A stretch of DNA of 64,000 nt from Acridotheres tristis (GCA_037013685.1 CM072885.1:65761785-65825784); one strand, 5' to 3'. Shown: positions 24,906 to 38,104, counted from the first letter of the stretch. The notes: generated from the sequence alone by a model not told the origin. Made by a program: numbers and translations.

Positions 24906-27175
24906 AGGTTATGGAAAGGGTTCATATGGATGGATATGTGAGGAAAACTTGCTGGTCTCAGCTTGCCTGGGGAAGCATCAAAACCCTGGTAAATCCCTTT
25001 GCCCCATCTCACTCTTGTGGCTCCTGCATATCGATGTCCTTATTTCCTCCTCAGTGATCCCCTAGCTTTCTTTGTAATTTGGATGTCACGCCTTGGCTAC
25101 TCTCTCCTGGATGGAAAAATGCTGAGCAACGTGGCTGTTTTGTTATAAATCCCCTTTCTGTTTCATAACTCCATCTTCCAACTTCAAAAATAGTTTCCCC
25201 TCATTGACTTGAGCAAATATAATAAATACAAGCAGTTGAGTCATCCTGAAAGGGCATTTGCTGGGGATTTTTTTGGATGAATCATTTTAATTGGCGTGTT
25301 TGATAACTGCAATTTTTTGAGCATTAAAAATTAATTAAGTGAGAGGAGAGAACACTTAGGAGCAGTGTGCCTTTATGAGATTAACTGAGATTTGAGAAGC
25401 AGAAGTAAATATTATATGGAGCCAGGTAAAATGTTTCCTTCATAAAAATGTTCCCAAGTAGAGAGTATAAAAAGACTAGATCAGAAACTTTGATTAATTT
25501 AAGAGCTTATAATGTTGTACAAATCTTCTCTAAATGTGCAGCTGCATTCTGGGTAGAGAAGTAAGAAAAGTCTGAACCTTGAGTGGCATAAATTAGCCCA
25601 CATCTACTGCAGTCTAGAAACTGTTTTCTATGGAGGGAGAAGAAAGAGAAAATCTGAAATGCATAGTGTATATCCCCATTTAGTGCTTTTCAGTTTTTCC
25701 AGAAATGTGATTAAACATATGTAGACCAAGCAATTCTGAAAGCTGAAGAGAAAGAGTGACCTTTGTCTTCAAATATCCCCCAGTGGCCCGAAGCTCCTTC
25801 AGTCCAAGATTTGATTTAAATTTCATTCTTTGAGTTTACAATGTTTTCAATGCCTGCTTGTGTTTACAAGAAGTGGATTAAATTAAAACCCTTCCCAAGC
25901 ATTTGTTGTGATTTGACGGCCTGCTGAGTAATGCTCATTGCACATGTTTTTATTTTGTGGGACAGCTTTTTCTCACAAGTTTATGCACTTTTCTGGACAG
26001 AGATTTAATTGTGAGCCAGCTGGTCTGATCATACATCAACTCTTTTGGCTCATCTGCAGGTGAAGCAAGGTGTACTTGGAGTTGTAGAATTACATATGGT
26101 TTAGTTCAGTGTTGGGGGAGGAAATATGTCAAGTTTTATACAATCCTAGCTGGCTAATATTTAACAATGCTTATTATGGGAACGCTTGGAGGCAAATCTG
26201 CTTCTGCATTATGTGATTTGGAGTTGTTCCCTTTGGTGGGAGCTCTGGAGCTCTGAATAGGTTTTACCTCTAAAAGATGAAACATTGCTTAAGCTTGCAG
26301 GTGGGCAGATTAAGGCAGTGATGTCTGTCCAAAAGGAAATTTAATTAGTCTCATTTAATCCAGATAACTGTGGCTCAGCTTTTGTTTGCTAGGATTAAAT
26401 GGGGGGATGTATCATCATCCCTCCCAACAAAAATATTCATGAGGGTTTAAAAATTTTTTTCAGTAGAAGCCAGCTGGACTTAGACAAGATTTTCTTCTAC
26501 ACAGACCAGGCTCATTTTTCTTCTTTTTTCCCACCACTCATTTTTTTGTTTGATCAGTTTTAGAAATGCAAGGGAAAAGGCTGCCTTTAGGTAGAGGGAA
26601 AGGAACAAATCCAGGATTTGTTTTCTGTTTAAGGTGGTAGTACTTCAAAACTTGATGTGAGATTTTATCAGAAAAACTCTTCACACATCACTCTGCTTTG
26701 GGTTGGCTTCAAATACAATGTGTGAGTACAAATTGGCCCTTGAAGGGGTGTGAGAGGGATCTTGTGGTGGCTCTTGGAAGCAAGTTTGACACTTCCTTAC
26801 CTCTGGAAAACAGACACCAAGGAGTGAACATCTTGGTCTCCTTTGAGTGCTAAATATTTTTTTCCAACCACCTGCTCATTTTTCCTGTGACCAAAAAATC
26901 AAACAAGAGAATTATTTTCCATATAGGTTAAAATATCAGGTTTGTGGCCATCAGATGAGCTTGATATAAAGAAATGAGAGGGAGGGAAGTAGAGTGCAGT
27001 TTTAAAGTATCCTTCAATTTTTGACTCCTCTTGGTTGCTCAGGGCTGACTTGCTCCTTGATGCAACTTCAGAAAGGATGAGGATGCAGTGTCAGACTTGG
27101 CTGGTTGGAGGGGAAAATTTCCAATTGCTAATCATTTTTTTATATATATAACTACAGAGAGCAGAATCTGATTTT

Positions 27176-27320
27176 TAAGATATGAATTATGTATTGTTAT
27201 TAAACAGTAATCAAATGATTCAAATGTGATTTAATTTTTAAATTAAATAATTTAAAAGCATGCTTTTTTAAAGCACTAGGCCTTAATAAAATGCTGCTTT
27301 CTGCTGCTCTTTTATCAAGA
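27176..27320. promoter_or_regulatory. Candidate conserved non-coding island
   Basis: An AT-rich block with many TAAT/ATTA cores, a perfect 14-bp palindrome AAAAGCATGCTTTT at 27254-27267 (whose core contains GCATGC), and a following non-repetitive stretch 'gccttaataaaatgctgc'. The look is that of a developmental enhancer, but only cross-species alignment would show it. Confidence 0.25.
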
Positions 27321-27900
27321 ACTTTATTTCACAATGCTGAATATTTTATGGTGCCAGGGGACATTGTATTATCTCTTGATATTGCCAATCCAATAAAATA
27401 ATAAAGAAAAAATCTCTACTGTAATTTCTTTACTCATTTTGATGAGATACTATCTGGTAATTGATTAAATAGGAATGTATTGCTTTGAAAATGCAAATGA
27501 ATAAAGGAATATTGGCATTAAAAAATAGCAGGCAAGGAATTATCTGATCTCTTAAATGATTTGTGCTTAATTCAATTACTCAGGAATCTTGTTCCCTTAC
27601 TGGTGGGTTGTGATCTGTGCTGTGCCACTGGGTTCCAGCAGGGCTGACACTCCCCAGATTTGCTTGGGGGGTGAGGTCTCAGTTTAGGGTGGGCTGTCTG
27701 TGGTTGTGGATATTGCCCTCAGTTAAATGCTTTGTGCTTGTGAGTAGGAAATCCTGTTGGTGTTGTGCCTTAGGCAATGGCCAATCTGTGTGTATATAAA
27801 TATATATATTATGTATAGATATGGACAGTGGTTGTTTTATGTAGGGTCTCTAATCAATAGAGCTGCCCAAGGGTGTTGTGGTGCTGTCTGACCCAGTTGT

Positions 27901-28200
27901 AAAATCCTGGATGGTTTGGGTTGGAAGGAATTTCAAAGCCCATCCAGATCCATGGGCAGGGACACCTTCCACTATCCCAGGTTGCTCAGAGCCCCATCCA
28001 GCCTGGCCTTGGGCACTGCCAGGGATCCAGGGGCAGCCACAGCTTCTCTGGGCACCCTGTGCCAGGGCCTCACCACCCTCATAGTCAAGACTTTTTCCTA
28101 ATATCCAATCCAACCCTGCTCTGTGTGGAGTCATTCCTCGTGGTCCCATCACTCCAGGTGCCTGCAAACCATCTCTCTCTTTCTCAGAGTCTCCTTTCTT
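27901..28200 (-). mobile_element. CR1 LINE fragment, about 300 bp of the 3' end
   Basis: The plus strand runs from 'ggatggtttgggttggaagg' through 'catgggcagggacacc' and 'gagccccatccagcctgg' to 'cccatcactccaggtgcc', matching the reverse complement of the avian CR1 3' region in the same order as the copy at 12069. The copy is 5'-truncated and non-coding. Overlapping open frames on both strands here are products of the repeat. Confidence 0.9.
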
Positions 28201-29287
28201 CTTTTGCCTGACTTTGGAGATGTTAGCAGAGGTAGGTATTCCTTTATTTACTGGGATGCTCCTGGGTGAGATAGCACATGCTTGCTTCAGGATGGGGACA
28301 TCATTAGAGGGGGCAGAGTCCCGTTTAATGTGGAATCCTGCAGGCTGAGGCAGGATGCAGCCAGGATTCAGGCAAGGGTGATCTGTGCAGCCATTCTCGG
28401 TCTTTTTTAGCCCACTGCAGCCATGAGGTAATAAACTGGCACTGGTGCCATGTGAGCAGCTTGAATATGGAGCTGGGGGGAAGGCAGAACAGGCAGGAAA
28501 TTCTGCTTAGGTTGCAGCAGCAGCTTCTTGCTGCAGTAGTTCTGAGCCTCAGGGAAGGGAGGAGGATGTTTGCTTTCTGCCTCTGTTGGGCCCAGTGCTT
28601 TTCTTCAGGGCACAAGTCTTTGAAAAACTGCAGACTAATAGCACGGTCCATGATCGTCTAGTCCTCTTAAAAATGAAGTCCGTGGTTGGCAGCTTTTATA
28701 TGGAGATTGCTGGGAAAGGGCTGAGTGTTTGCAATGAGCATTGTAATTCCATAAACTGACATTCCATCCTCATTTCCCAACACTTTAGAAAGGCTGCTAT
28801 CTCAGATGCTGTTGTTGCCAATTTCCTGATGCTTGCTGTTTCCAGCCACTTAATCTTCATCTTGTCATCTGCTTCTGGTTACCTGGACACCTTCTTGTTA
28901 AATATTACAAAATAAATAACTATTGGTGCTTCCAGCAGTGCTGGGAAATTTGTGTTTAGGTCCTGCCTTATATATTTCAGAAGACATGGAAATTTTCCTT
29001 ACTGATTGTATGTCCTGGGTCTCTCTGGGCACAAAGAAATAGCCAGCCTAATAAAAACTTTGTGAGCAATATTCACTTAATAGTTAATTCCATTCCTGCC
29101 AGCCCAATGGTTCTGTGGCAATGACAGTTTGTGTATTTCAGACATATCCCAAGACACTTCTTTTCATGTGTCTTTTTGTTGAACAAGCTATGCTTTCTAG
29201 GGAATCCGGGCAGTAAATTTCAGATTTCTAACAAATATTTCTGTTTATGGGTCCAACCCAGTACTGATCTTTTTTATTTGCTTAAAA

Positions 29288-29290
<3 letters not shown>

Positions 29291-29328
<38 letters not shown>
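29291..29328. repeat. A38 homopolymer
   Basis: A pure run of 38 A, the longest homopolymer in the window. I looked for a retrocopy or LINE body upstream and a flanking duplication and saw neither. Length may be uncertain because such runs are error-prone in sequencing. Confidence 0.95.
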
Positions 29329-29330
<2 letters not shown>

Positions 29331-30993
29331 CATTTACAAGGATTTTTAAAAGTGAAACATTTTTGTGTGAAAGTAAACCCTACTTTTTTTTTAATTGAAA
29401 CTGGGCAAAAATTTTGAGAACATTAAAATGAAATGCAAATTTTGATTTCAGACTGAAAAATATTTTAGTCAAGAATCAAGACCCTTCCCAGACACTTTAT
29501 TGATTCTACTACTGAGCCATTCTTTCTCTCATTTTCTATTGCATATCTCTACTCCAAGCTGAATTTTGTTTCTCCCTTAATACAAAGTAATGATCAAGTA
29601 GACTCAGTGTAACTCAATGTGTCTTCATTTTTTTTTACATCATTTGGGCAATGTGAAACAGCTATTGCATTGAATTTGCTCTGTGAAACTGCATTGGAAA
29701 TCCTTCTAGGCTGTAAGGGTCACAAAAACCCAAGATTTTCCTGAGGATGTGGTAGAGAGAAAGCCAAATCCTGTATGGAAATCTTCATTTTGAGAGAGAA
29801 ACATTTTCCTTGCCACCTACTGAAAGGCAGAGTTTCAGGAGGTTTTTCAGGTATAGCCTTGCAGAGTTAAATATTCCACTTTTACCTGACTGGCATCTGG
29901 TGCACAGGAAAGAAATCAATGGGATGTGGGAATAGCAGCAGGGCAAAAGCTGCTAGAGAACAGCAAAAGCTTCCTTCTGTTTCTTTCCATGTTTGGAGGA
30001 TGCTAAAAGGGGGGAATCTCCCAGCAAACAGAGAGCTAAGAAGAAAAGGGACATTGTAACCCTCCAGCTGCCTTTTTTTGTTGTTTTGTTTTGTTTTCCC
30101 CAGTAAACTCTTCTCATTGTCCTCTTGTTGAGGACTTTCCATTGCTCTTCCCACTTAAATATACCAGAAGCTTAAGGTGCTTGGGTTGGAAAATGGACTT
30201 TGTGACACCATCAAATACTTTGATCCCTTTAGCATCAACTGTCTGTAGGGTACCTGATTTACAAGGAAGGGAATGTCCATGACATTCACCCCAGAAGCAG
30301 CAGCATCTCTGATTCATCTCCTGACAGTTCAGATAGTTTTTCAGTTTAACTACTTCCATGTAGAATAACTTCTCTCTTCTGATCCCTGAGCTCACCAATA
30401 TGTTGAAAATGACAGTAAAATGACATTTTAGAGAAGGTGAGGGAGATGAAATGGCTGCAAATCCCAGAGTGTGTTTCAAGAGATGAGGGTATCACTCTAC
30501 TGTAGGAAATGAAAGAAATTACAGATGATAATAAGTGTAATAATAATTGGCATGACCTTCATCAAACAAGGTAATTATGATGACAGTTGGAGTTACTTTA
30601 AATCAAGTATAAATTAGTTTAAAGAAGTTAACATTAGGTGCTACTTTTGTGGCTGCTTTATCAGCAGGAGGAAAACCAACAGCTTCAAATAGTTAATTTT
30701 GGGGTAAGGATCCAATATATCTGGTGAAATTCCAAATGTGTCTATGGTCGAGAAGTGAGGCTGCAGGAGTGCAAACCTCTTCCACCAGAGGAGAAGACAC
30801 AGGAATAAAACTAAATGGTTTTGAGCACTAACTTGAGCTTTGTTACTTGGTCAAGATTCTGAGTGGTTTTTATATGTGTCAAGCAATTTGCTTTAAATAT
30901 TATATCCTTTTACTCAAATATGTCTCTTATTTCCTTTCTTGTGTTGTGGTAGATTTTGTTTTATTGTTTCTAGGATTTTTTTTTTTAATTTAG

Positions 30994-31047
30994 GAAATTC
31001 AGAGATTAAAATACATTGACAAACACTTATATGATCTGAGTAACAGT
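30994..31047 (+). CDS. Candidate 54-nt exon, coiled-coil-like, phase 0
   Basis: A strong acceptor (T-rich tract ending 'ttaatttag') precedes an 18-codon open frame whose peptide is EIQRLKYIDKHLYDLSNS. A donor 'AGT|gtaata' is usable but not ideal; an alternative donor 'ATAG|gtattt' lies 7 nt later and would change the exit phase. L5, I8, L12 and L15 follow an a/d spacing, and entry phase 0 matches the exit phase of the exon at 9217. Read together they continue a charged, helical segment. The exon is short and AT-rich, so chance is possible. Inferred to be the next exon of the same unidentified coiled-coil gene after an intron of about 21.7 kb. Confidence 0.35.
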
Positions 31048-33093
31048 GTAATAGGTATTTTGTTGCTAGCAAAGTTAGAGCAGTAGCAATCAAAGCAAAA
31101 TTCAGTGTTATGTCACAGTAAGTTTAACACACACTGAAAATGTACCTGAGTGCTTGGAAAGTTTCGTTTTCCTGCCTAGAAGCTTTTTTACCTGAAGGCA
31201 TCTCTGCAGAGAGCTCCTGGCTAACCAGAAGCTGTGATCCTGAATTCAGGTCTGCTCAGCACAGGCTTGGCCTTATGGCTCCCATCACATCTCTACTGCC
31301 TTTGTGACTAATTTCTGAAAGTTGTTTGTATAGATAAAACTCTCCAGAGAGCCTCTTCACTTGTCCTGGGAAGACATTGGCACAAGGAAAAGTTGGAGTA
31401 AGGTTTCAGCTCCTTGCTTTTGGGTTTTATTGCAAGTGCCCAGAGGGATGGGAGGGCTCATGGCTGTGTTGAAAACTCCTCTTCCCATACAGCGAGTTCT
31501 TTGGACCCTTATTTAAAACACTTTTCCAGGATGCTGATTGCTTGAGTTGTAAAAATGGTGGCACATAAGAGGGGGAAAGGCTGATGGACTGCTGAAATGT
31601 GTGTTTGGTGCAGTCTTGTGGATTCCAATGAACAATTTCTTTCCTTAAACAACACCTATTTTAAATAGCAGTAGCATTGCCATACTGTAAGCTTTCCTCA
31701 GCACGTCTCTGCACGTGTGGAATGAATTGTACCCAAAAGCACCTGTCCTTTGTAGGATCCCCAGTTAGCAGGTGGTGGAACAATTATTAAATGTTGTGCT
31801 GACATGAGGAGGTGAAGCTGTAGGAAGAGCTTGAAGCAAGCTGCTGGAACCTGGTGCCATGGAGTGTGGCTTTAGGAAGGAATTTGTGTTGCCAGTTGGA
31901 TTTCCTGCTTGTAGACACTGCCAAACTGATGCTGCTGCAGTAAAATCTCAGTGGTGAAACTGAGAGGAGTTGAATCCCTCCTCCAGTTCGCAGGCAGCCC
32001 AAGTAGGAGGGGTCACAGTGCTGAGGGGCACCCCCAGCATCCCGAGAGCTCTCCTCTGGCTGCAGTGGGGTGCACTGCAGGATGGGATCCTTGTGTAGGG
32101 CAGAAACCACTGTAGAGCAACTTCCAGGATGGTGGTGAGATCATTTGGAGTGAAGGAGCCCTTCAAAATTAAGCACAGTGTAAAAGGTGCTTTGTAAAAC
32201 CCTGTTCTGTGCTTGTCCAAGTGCACGGGCTGAAGTACAGATGAATTTGGCCACTGGGTGAGTTTTGAAGGCTTTGGCTGTGATAGTTGGAGTAAGTGAT
32301 TATCCTGTCTCCTTTACTGCAGAGCATTTTGCTCTGAAGTGTGGGACATGTGATTTTCCTGTTCACAGAGCACAAAGCAGACACCTCGCTTGGAGAAAAG
32401 TGTTTAGTCTGGGTGAGAACTGCTCTTTGTGTGCATGCATGTGATTTATTTATAATAGATAATTCCTCCCAGCCAGATGATTTCTCCCAGCTCCCTTTGA
32501 GCCAGAGCCAGGGCGGTCTTTGTCAGTTATGTAAGGTCTGGGAAGTGTGGTGCATAAGCAGCAGCCTTTAATTTTCATCCCTGATGGAAAATGAGATGAG
32601 CTATCCCACTTACCCCAAGAAATAATAGGGTTGTGTTTGCAGAGGCTGCTGCCCAGCTGGGAGGACAAAGCTCTGCACACCCTGTGAAGGTGGAAGCATG
32701 AGGGAAATCATGGTGCTTGAGCAGGGCCATCTATAAAAGACACACAGCCAAGCAGGTGCCAGAGAGGAGGGAGTTGCACTTTGAAATTAGCTTTTTTCTC
32801 TTTTGTGTTGTTCTATCTTTGTCCTCATCTTCAGAGGCAGAATGGGCAGGAAATTCAGGAGGTTCTCCAGAAAAGAGGCAGTTCCCAGGCTATGGGAGGT
32901 AGATATGCAGGGGCATAGTTCCACCTAGGGGTGTTTGATTTACATCTTATCCACTGCATTTCAAGCATGTGCTTAATAAAATTGTGTGTTTCTACAAATA
33001 AGGTAGAATGGTAAAACCGACTTTTAAAGGTCCTCGGAAAATTAGGACTGAAAGTGAGATTCTAAATAGAGACTGATACAATTTCTGCACTTG
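31048..33093. other. Probable intron, no gene seen
   Basis: No supported exon. A good acceptor near 32321 (T/C tract ending 'tttactgcag') and a donor 'CTGG|gtgaga' near 32411 bracket a stretch that is closed in phase 0, so it cannot directly follow the exon at 30994. Confidence 0.5.
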
Positions 33094-33452
33094 CCCAGTG
33101 AAGACAGGCTGTGAAAGTTGGGGCTGAGAGTTCACCTTTGAGAAGAAAAGGTTGTGTGGAGACCTCATAGCAACGTTCCATTACCTGAAGGGGCTCTTCA
33201 TCAGGAACTGGAGTGCTGGGACAAGGACTAATGGGTTCCAATTAAAAGAGGGGAAATTTAGATTAGATTTATGGAAGAATTTCTTCCTGTGAGGGTGGTG
33301 AAGCACTGGCACAGTTTGCCCAGAGAAGCTGTGGCTGCCCCATCCTTGGAAGCCTTCAAAGTCAGCTTGGATAGGGCTCTGAGCAACCTGGGATGGTGGA
33401 AGGAATGGGATGGGCTTTAACATCCCTTCCAACCCAAACTGTTCTATGATTA
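33094..33452 (+). mobile_element. CR1 LINE fragment, about 360 bp, sense strand
   Basis: Sense-strand CR1 3' end: 'ggagacctcatagcaacg', 'gagggtggtgaagcactgg', 'cagagaagctgtggctgcc' and the terminal 'cccaaactgttctatgatt'. The copy is 5'-truncated. It is one of only two clear plus-strand CR1 copies here. A minus-strand open frame at 33181-33432 lies inside it and is not a gene. Confidence 0.92.
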
Positions 33453-34077
33453 AATAGCATTTAATTGCATAATACCTTGACTTTTCTAAAAACTAGGCAT
33501 GTGAAATTTATCTTTAATCTAAATTGAGGAGTTTTTGCATCCTATGGTCCATATAGATATTTCTCTGTCAGAGAAATGGTGGCACTTTACTCCCTGTTTT
33601 TATTCATCCTGCCCATAGCAATGTAAGTGATAGATCCAAGCTGAGAAAGGGTTTGGAGTGGGTCAGGTTGGAGGGGAGGGTGTGTGGGTAGAGAACTCCT
33701 GAAGGTTTTTTTTCACAGTGGCTCTGAGGTCCTGTGCCAGTTGCTCATATTCTCCCTCAGGCAGGCAACTGGAGATGAGTGTGAATTACATAACCCAAAA
33801 CCTGTGTTGTCTTTGCACAGGCATTTATGATTTACATCCTCTTGGCCACATCTCATTTTTCAGTGACTTGCACATTTTACAGCTTTTAATAGAAATACCT
33901 TATTCTGGAAATTAACAAGGAAGTAAAATAGTTATAGTGATTTTCTTATCCTTTATGGCATTTTACTATGTTTAGTTTGCAAAGGGCTGTAAAAGGACTG
34001 TGTCAATTCAGTAAGGATAGGTCAGAGGTGAGAAGAGCCTGAAGTGATGTGGACTGAGGCTGTTACAGGGGCTTTCC

Positions 34078-34092
34078 TTTTTTTTTTTTTTA
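34078..34092. repeat. T15 homopolymer
   Basis: A simple run of 15 T in non-coding sequence. Confidence 0.9.
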
Positions 34093-37000
34093 CCATCCTT
34101 GCCCATAAATTGCAAACAGAGAGATGTTGTACTGTAACAAATGTGGCCTTGCATTCCCCTCAAATTTCAGTAGCTGTTTGTACACGTGCAGGATTAGTTG
34201 GAAATAAGGCAGATTTAGACTGTGTGGAGCACATCTTATCCCTGTGCTGTTGTGACAGAGCAAAGCCACTGTTCCCCAAGTGGCTCTGAGGTGAGGCCCC
34301 TTCTCTGCCCTCCTGAGCTGTATCAAGCTGTTGTTTAGATTTGACCAGAAAGGAGGAGAAGTTTGGATGTTACAGCTGCAATCTTTAGTAAGCCTGGTCC
34401 ATATTAATTCCTAAACTCCACAGTGTGGCTGCTCCAGTTGAGTTCTCTCTCTCTCCCCTGCCCCCAGTCAAGGGGAAAGGTTTTTGCAAGAAGAGAGGAA
34501 GAAAAGAATGTTTAACTATAATCTGACTCTGGCAAGTCATGTTCTGTTTAAAACTTCACTGCACCCAAAGAGCCCAGCTTGGCAAGCAGTGCAATCTGAC
34601 AGCAGAACTGGTGCAGTACATGCATGAGCATCCCAGGCAGCTTTTGCAGCTTCCCCTGGACCCCAGAGACCCTGGATCTGTCTCCACCTCCCTCTCTCCC
34701 ACACCAAATTCTCCATCTCCTCTGCAGTGGCATGTCCTCCCTGATGTGCTTATGGAGCATTTGATACAAATGTTGGTGCTAGGCTCTGTCACTCCCGTTT
34801 AAACATGGATCTCCTCTTGTTTTCTCCAGCTGTTACATTATTTGTTTCCTTGAGTCTTTTCCCCTCGTGTTCTTTTCAACTTATTTTAAGCCAAAGGTGA
34901 TTGATTGTTTGTCCTCTGTCTCCTAAAACACTTTTCTGTGCTTTGTCTCACAAACAAGTCATGAGTAAAGACCTTGACTGACCAGTATATGGGCTTGCAC
35001 TTGATTTCCCCCATCCATGAAGGAGAAATTGAGAGAACTTTTCTGAGTTCCATTAAAGCTGATACTGAGGGGTCCTATCCTTTTGTTCTTCTCCTGAAGG
35101 GAAGGTGGGGATAGTGAGGAGCAGGATCTCTGTGTTTCCAATTTTCATTGCAGTAAATCTTAAAGAAGATTGGGAAATTGGCCTGAATTCTGTTTTCCAG
35201 CCCTGTCCTGGGGTCTTCCTCAGCATTGCCACCTCACATCCACACTCAGCAGGTTGGTGGGAGGCAGCAGTTTCTTGTGGAGCCCAGTGCTGCCCACTCC
35301 TAAGAGGGAATGTTCTCTTTCCTGTCTTTTCAGCCCTAAAATGCATTTTTTTTTTCTGTGCAGTTAGAAAAATAGTGACAGTAATGGACTTTCCCTGGGG
35401 ATGTTTGTTTTATTAGCAGCACTAATATGTTTACTCTTTCTGATAATGTATAGAAAGACACTTTAATTTAGTGAGTTTTTTTCCTTTGTAAGTCTCTACA
35501 CTGTCAGAACTGAAAAACACTCACACTGGGCTGTCACTTGTCACACCAGCTACCCTTTGAAATGCAGCTTACTCCATTTCTGTTGTCAGTGAATACCATG
35601 GCTCCTTTTTGTCCAAAGCCTGTTGTTCTGTTAGTGTAGGTCTTGTTGTTTTTTTTTTCCCATTATGAAGAGAAGTTCATGGTCAGGATCTCTATTGTAA
35701 ATAAACAAAGGTGGATAAAAAAAACATAAGCTGTCTTTCACTGATGCAAACAAGAGACTGTTTCTGCAGAGACAGGTTTGGATTTACAAAGCAAGTACTG
35801 GATAATGTCAGAATCGTTGACAAGTGACAAATCTTGGTTTGCCATCCATGCCAGGTCCCTGCTGCCCAGCTGAGCCTCAGAGGGGCTGCCTGCCCTCATG
35901 GACACATTGGAGATTGGGCTGTGGAGAGGTGAAAAAGGTGGAATCTTTGTTCTTGGAGACAGAACTTGCTGGTGGTGTTGTACATGAGGTGTTCTTGTGC
36001 CCTCCTGCTGCTTTTGTACCTGGCCCTGAGCATCACATGGCTCGTGCAGTTTTGTCCCTTTGCTTTGTGGTAAGAGCTGTCCACAACATCCATTTGGGTG
36101 AAACCAGCCTGTTTTGGCTTTGAATTCTTCCTCCAGTCCAGCCTTAGGCTTTGCACATGCCAGAGTGTGCAGCTGCCTTTCACCTGGGCCAGAGCTTGAT
36201 GTTTTTGGCCATGGTTTCCATTTTTACTTGGCTCACAGTGGCAATCCACAGGAATTCTTCCCACCTGTGGGACTATGGTAGATATGTCCTGCAGTTTGGT
36301 GGTGCTTTTTGCTTTGGTTTATTTTAGAATAGTTATAAATATGTTTCACTAATAAGTGTGTTTGCTTGGCATATGAAGTCTCTCATGGTCTAATTTTCTT
36401 TCATTCTGCATCTATGGAAAATAAAGCTTTGTGAAGTCAATGCTATGGACTTAGAATTTGACATTTTTTTTGCAGCCAAGGTTTCTGCTGTGAGTTCAGG
36501 AGAATATCCCAATTACCTATTGATTTGTATCAGCCAGATTTCATCACTTCTCCTCTGAGAATTTTCATTTGCCAAGAACTAGAACCACGACGTGCTTGAA
36601 ATGTTTCTGACAGTTACCTTCTTCAGCTTTTGGCACCCCCACCACATGCTGCTTTTCTCTAATGTGTGCAGATATATGCTGCTGGACCAGAGGTATGACT
36701 GAGCATGCAAAGCATCCATTATAAGCAGGTTCTGATTTTCTCTGTTCATATGCTAGTTAAGCGATCACAATTCCTACTGCCAGGAAAATGTCCCTTTTAT
36801 GCTCCTTACATAAATACAGCAATTGCACACATCTCTATATTTACATTAAAATGAGCTCTTACTTTTTTTTTTCCTTTGAGCAATATCAGTTCTACTGGGC
36901 CTAATCCTGGGATATGTCAGTCTCTAATCTTACACATTTTACTGAAAACTGAGTGATTAACCTCTTGGCAAAGCTATTTGGAATATCAGGGGGGATTAAG

Positions 37001-37374
37001 CTGTTGAAATAGGGCTAGGGGCAGGCCTTTTGGGTCCTTGACTGGGTTTCTAGCTGAGCCTTTTCCTACATGCCATGCTAAATTAACTCAGTATTGCTCC
37101 TTGGCTTGGCTTTTCTACAGAGGTTTAACAGTCTGGTGGCACAATGTGTTCTTTCCTAAAAATATATGCTCAAACTACACCTCCCATTTGTTCAAACGGC
37201 CTTTCCAGGTTAAATTTCTCCTTCTGGAGAGTCAGTCAAACCATATCCAGAGGTCTGCCTGCAGCTAGTTACCCTTGACTGGAGTACAGTTTAATAACTC
37301 CTTTTTCTTCCTCCTTTAGCAATAGTTCATCTCCTACTGTAGCAAGTGGGGGGGAAAAAATTTCCCAGAGCTCA

Positions 37375-37620
37375 GAGTGAAGTTAATCCAATAATTGTGG
37401 TAATTTATGAGTTGATGGTTGATAGCAGAAGATGTAATTGTTCTTTTCCAGGCTCACTGTGATCAAACATGATTATATGTTATTGTTCAATGAATCATAT
37501 GCTGGGCACAATGCACTGACCTGATGGCTGATGGCACTGTGCTCCTTGGTGGCATTAAATTATGAATTAGATCACTTCCTTATCTTGATTATCAGAGGCC
37601 CTAATCCCACAGATGCTTGT
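37375..37620. promoter_or_regulatory. Candidate conserved non-coding island
   Basis: A non-repetitive AT-rich block with clustered ATTGTT-like (SOX-type) and TAAT-core motifs, for example 'ccaataattgtggtaattt', 'ttattgttcaatgaatcat' and 'cattaaattatgaattag'. It lies about 0.5-0.7 kb left of the possible terminal exon. Enhancer function is inference only. Confidence 0.2.
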
Positions 37621-38104
37621 GAATATTTTAAAATTTACTGGTAGAATAAATCCATGTCTGAAGTTTTGTGATGCAGCCTGAGATGAAGGGATTTTGGGAG
37701 TTTTCAGTCCCTACAGGTACCTGTCTTTGCTGGTTTCATCTTGGCTGATGTTTATATGTGTCATCTCTGTACCTTGATTTTTAGCCCAACCTTTTTCCAA
37801 CCTAAATTGCCTTTACACAAAACCTGAGAGTGATGTGACCTTTGATTGTCAGCATGGGAGAGGGTGTAAATTAATTCATAGCATATTTTGTACAGTAGGT
37901 TCTGGCCTAGGTGCTTTTATTGGAGCATCCTTAACGTCAATGGCTAAATAAGTCCAGGCTGGATGAATCCTCTGTGTCCTTGCATGACCCCTGTACTATC
38001 CAGGGTACACAGAACCACTGTTACACACTTATAATCACCTTCTTGGCATCAGACCTGCTGACTGATTTATACCCAGTGCATATTTATGCATGTTTTCATT
38101 GCAG

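Larger units (their letters stand above)
24906..30993. other. Probable intron, no gene seen
   Basis: AT-rich sequence holding a CR1 fragment at about 27900, an A38 tract at 29291 and a TAAT-dense island with a palindrome at 27176-27320. Other reading frames are short. The right end carries a long pyrimidine tract leading into the acceptor of the candidate exon at 30994. Confidence 0.55.
33453..38104. other. Probable intron, no gene seen
   Basis: Contains a T15 tract at 34078-34092 and an AT-rich island with many ATTG/TAAT motifs around 37375-37620. No exon or further repeat family was recognised. Confidence 0.5.

Noticed and set aside
27850..28211. Overlapping open frames on both strands, 60-105 codons
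   Set aside because: All overlap the CR1 fragment at 27901-28200, so they reflect repeat sequence.
32322..32411. Acceptor and donor pair enclosing about 90 nt
   Set aside because: It is closed in the phase required by the neighbouring candidate exons, and the open frame has no protein-like signal.
33181..33432. Minus-strand open frame of 83 codons
   Set aside because: It lies wholly inside the plus-strand CR1 fragment.
37788..37815. 'ctttttccaacctaaattgc' resembling a CR1 3' end
   Set aside because: Only about 20 bases match and the upstream sequence is unlike CR1.
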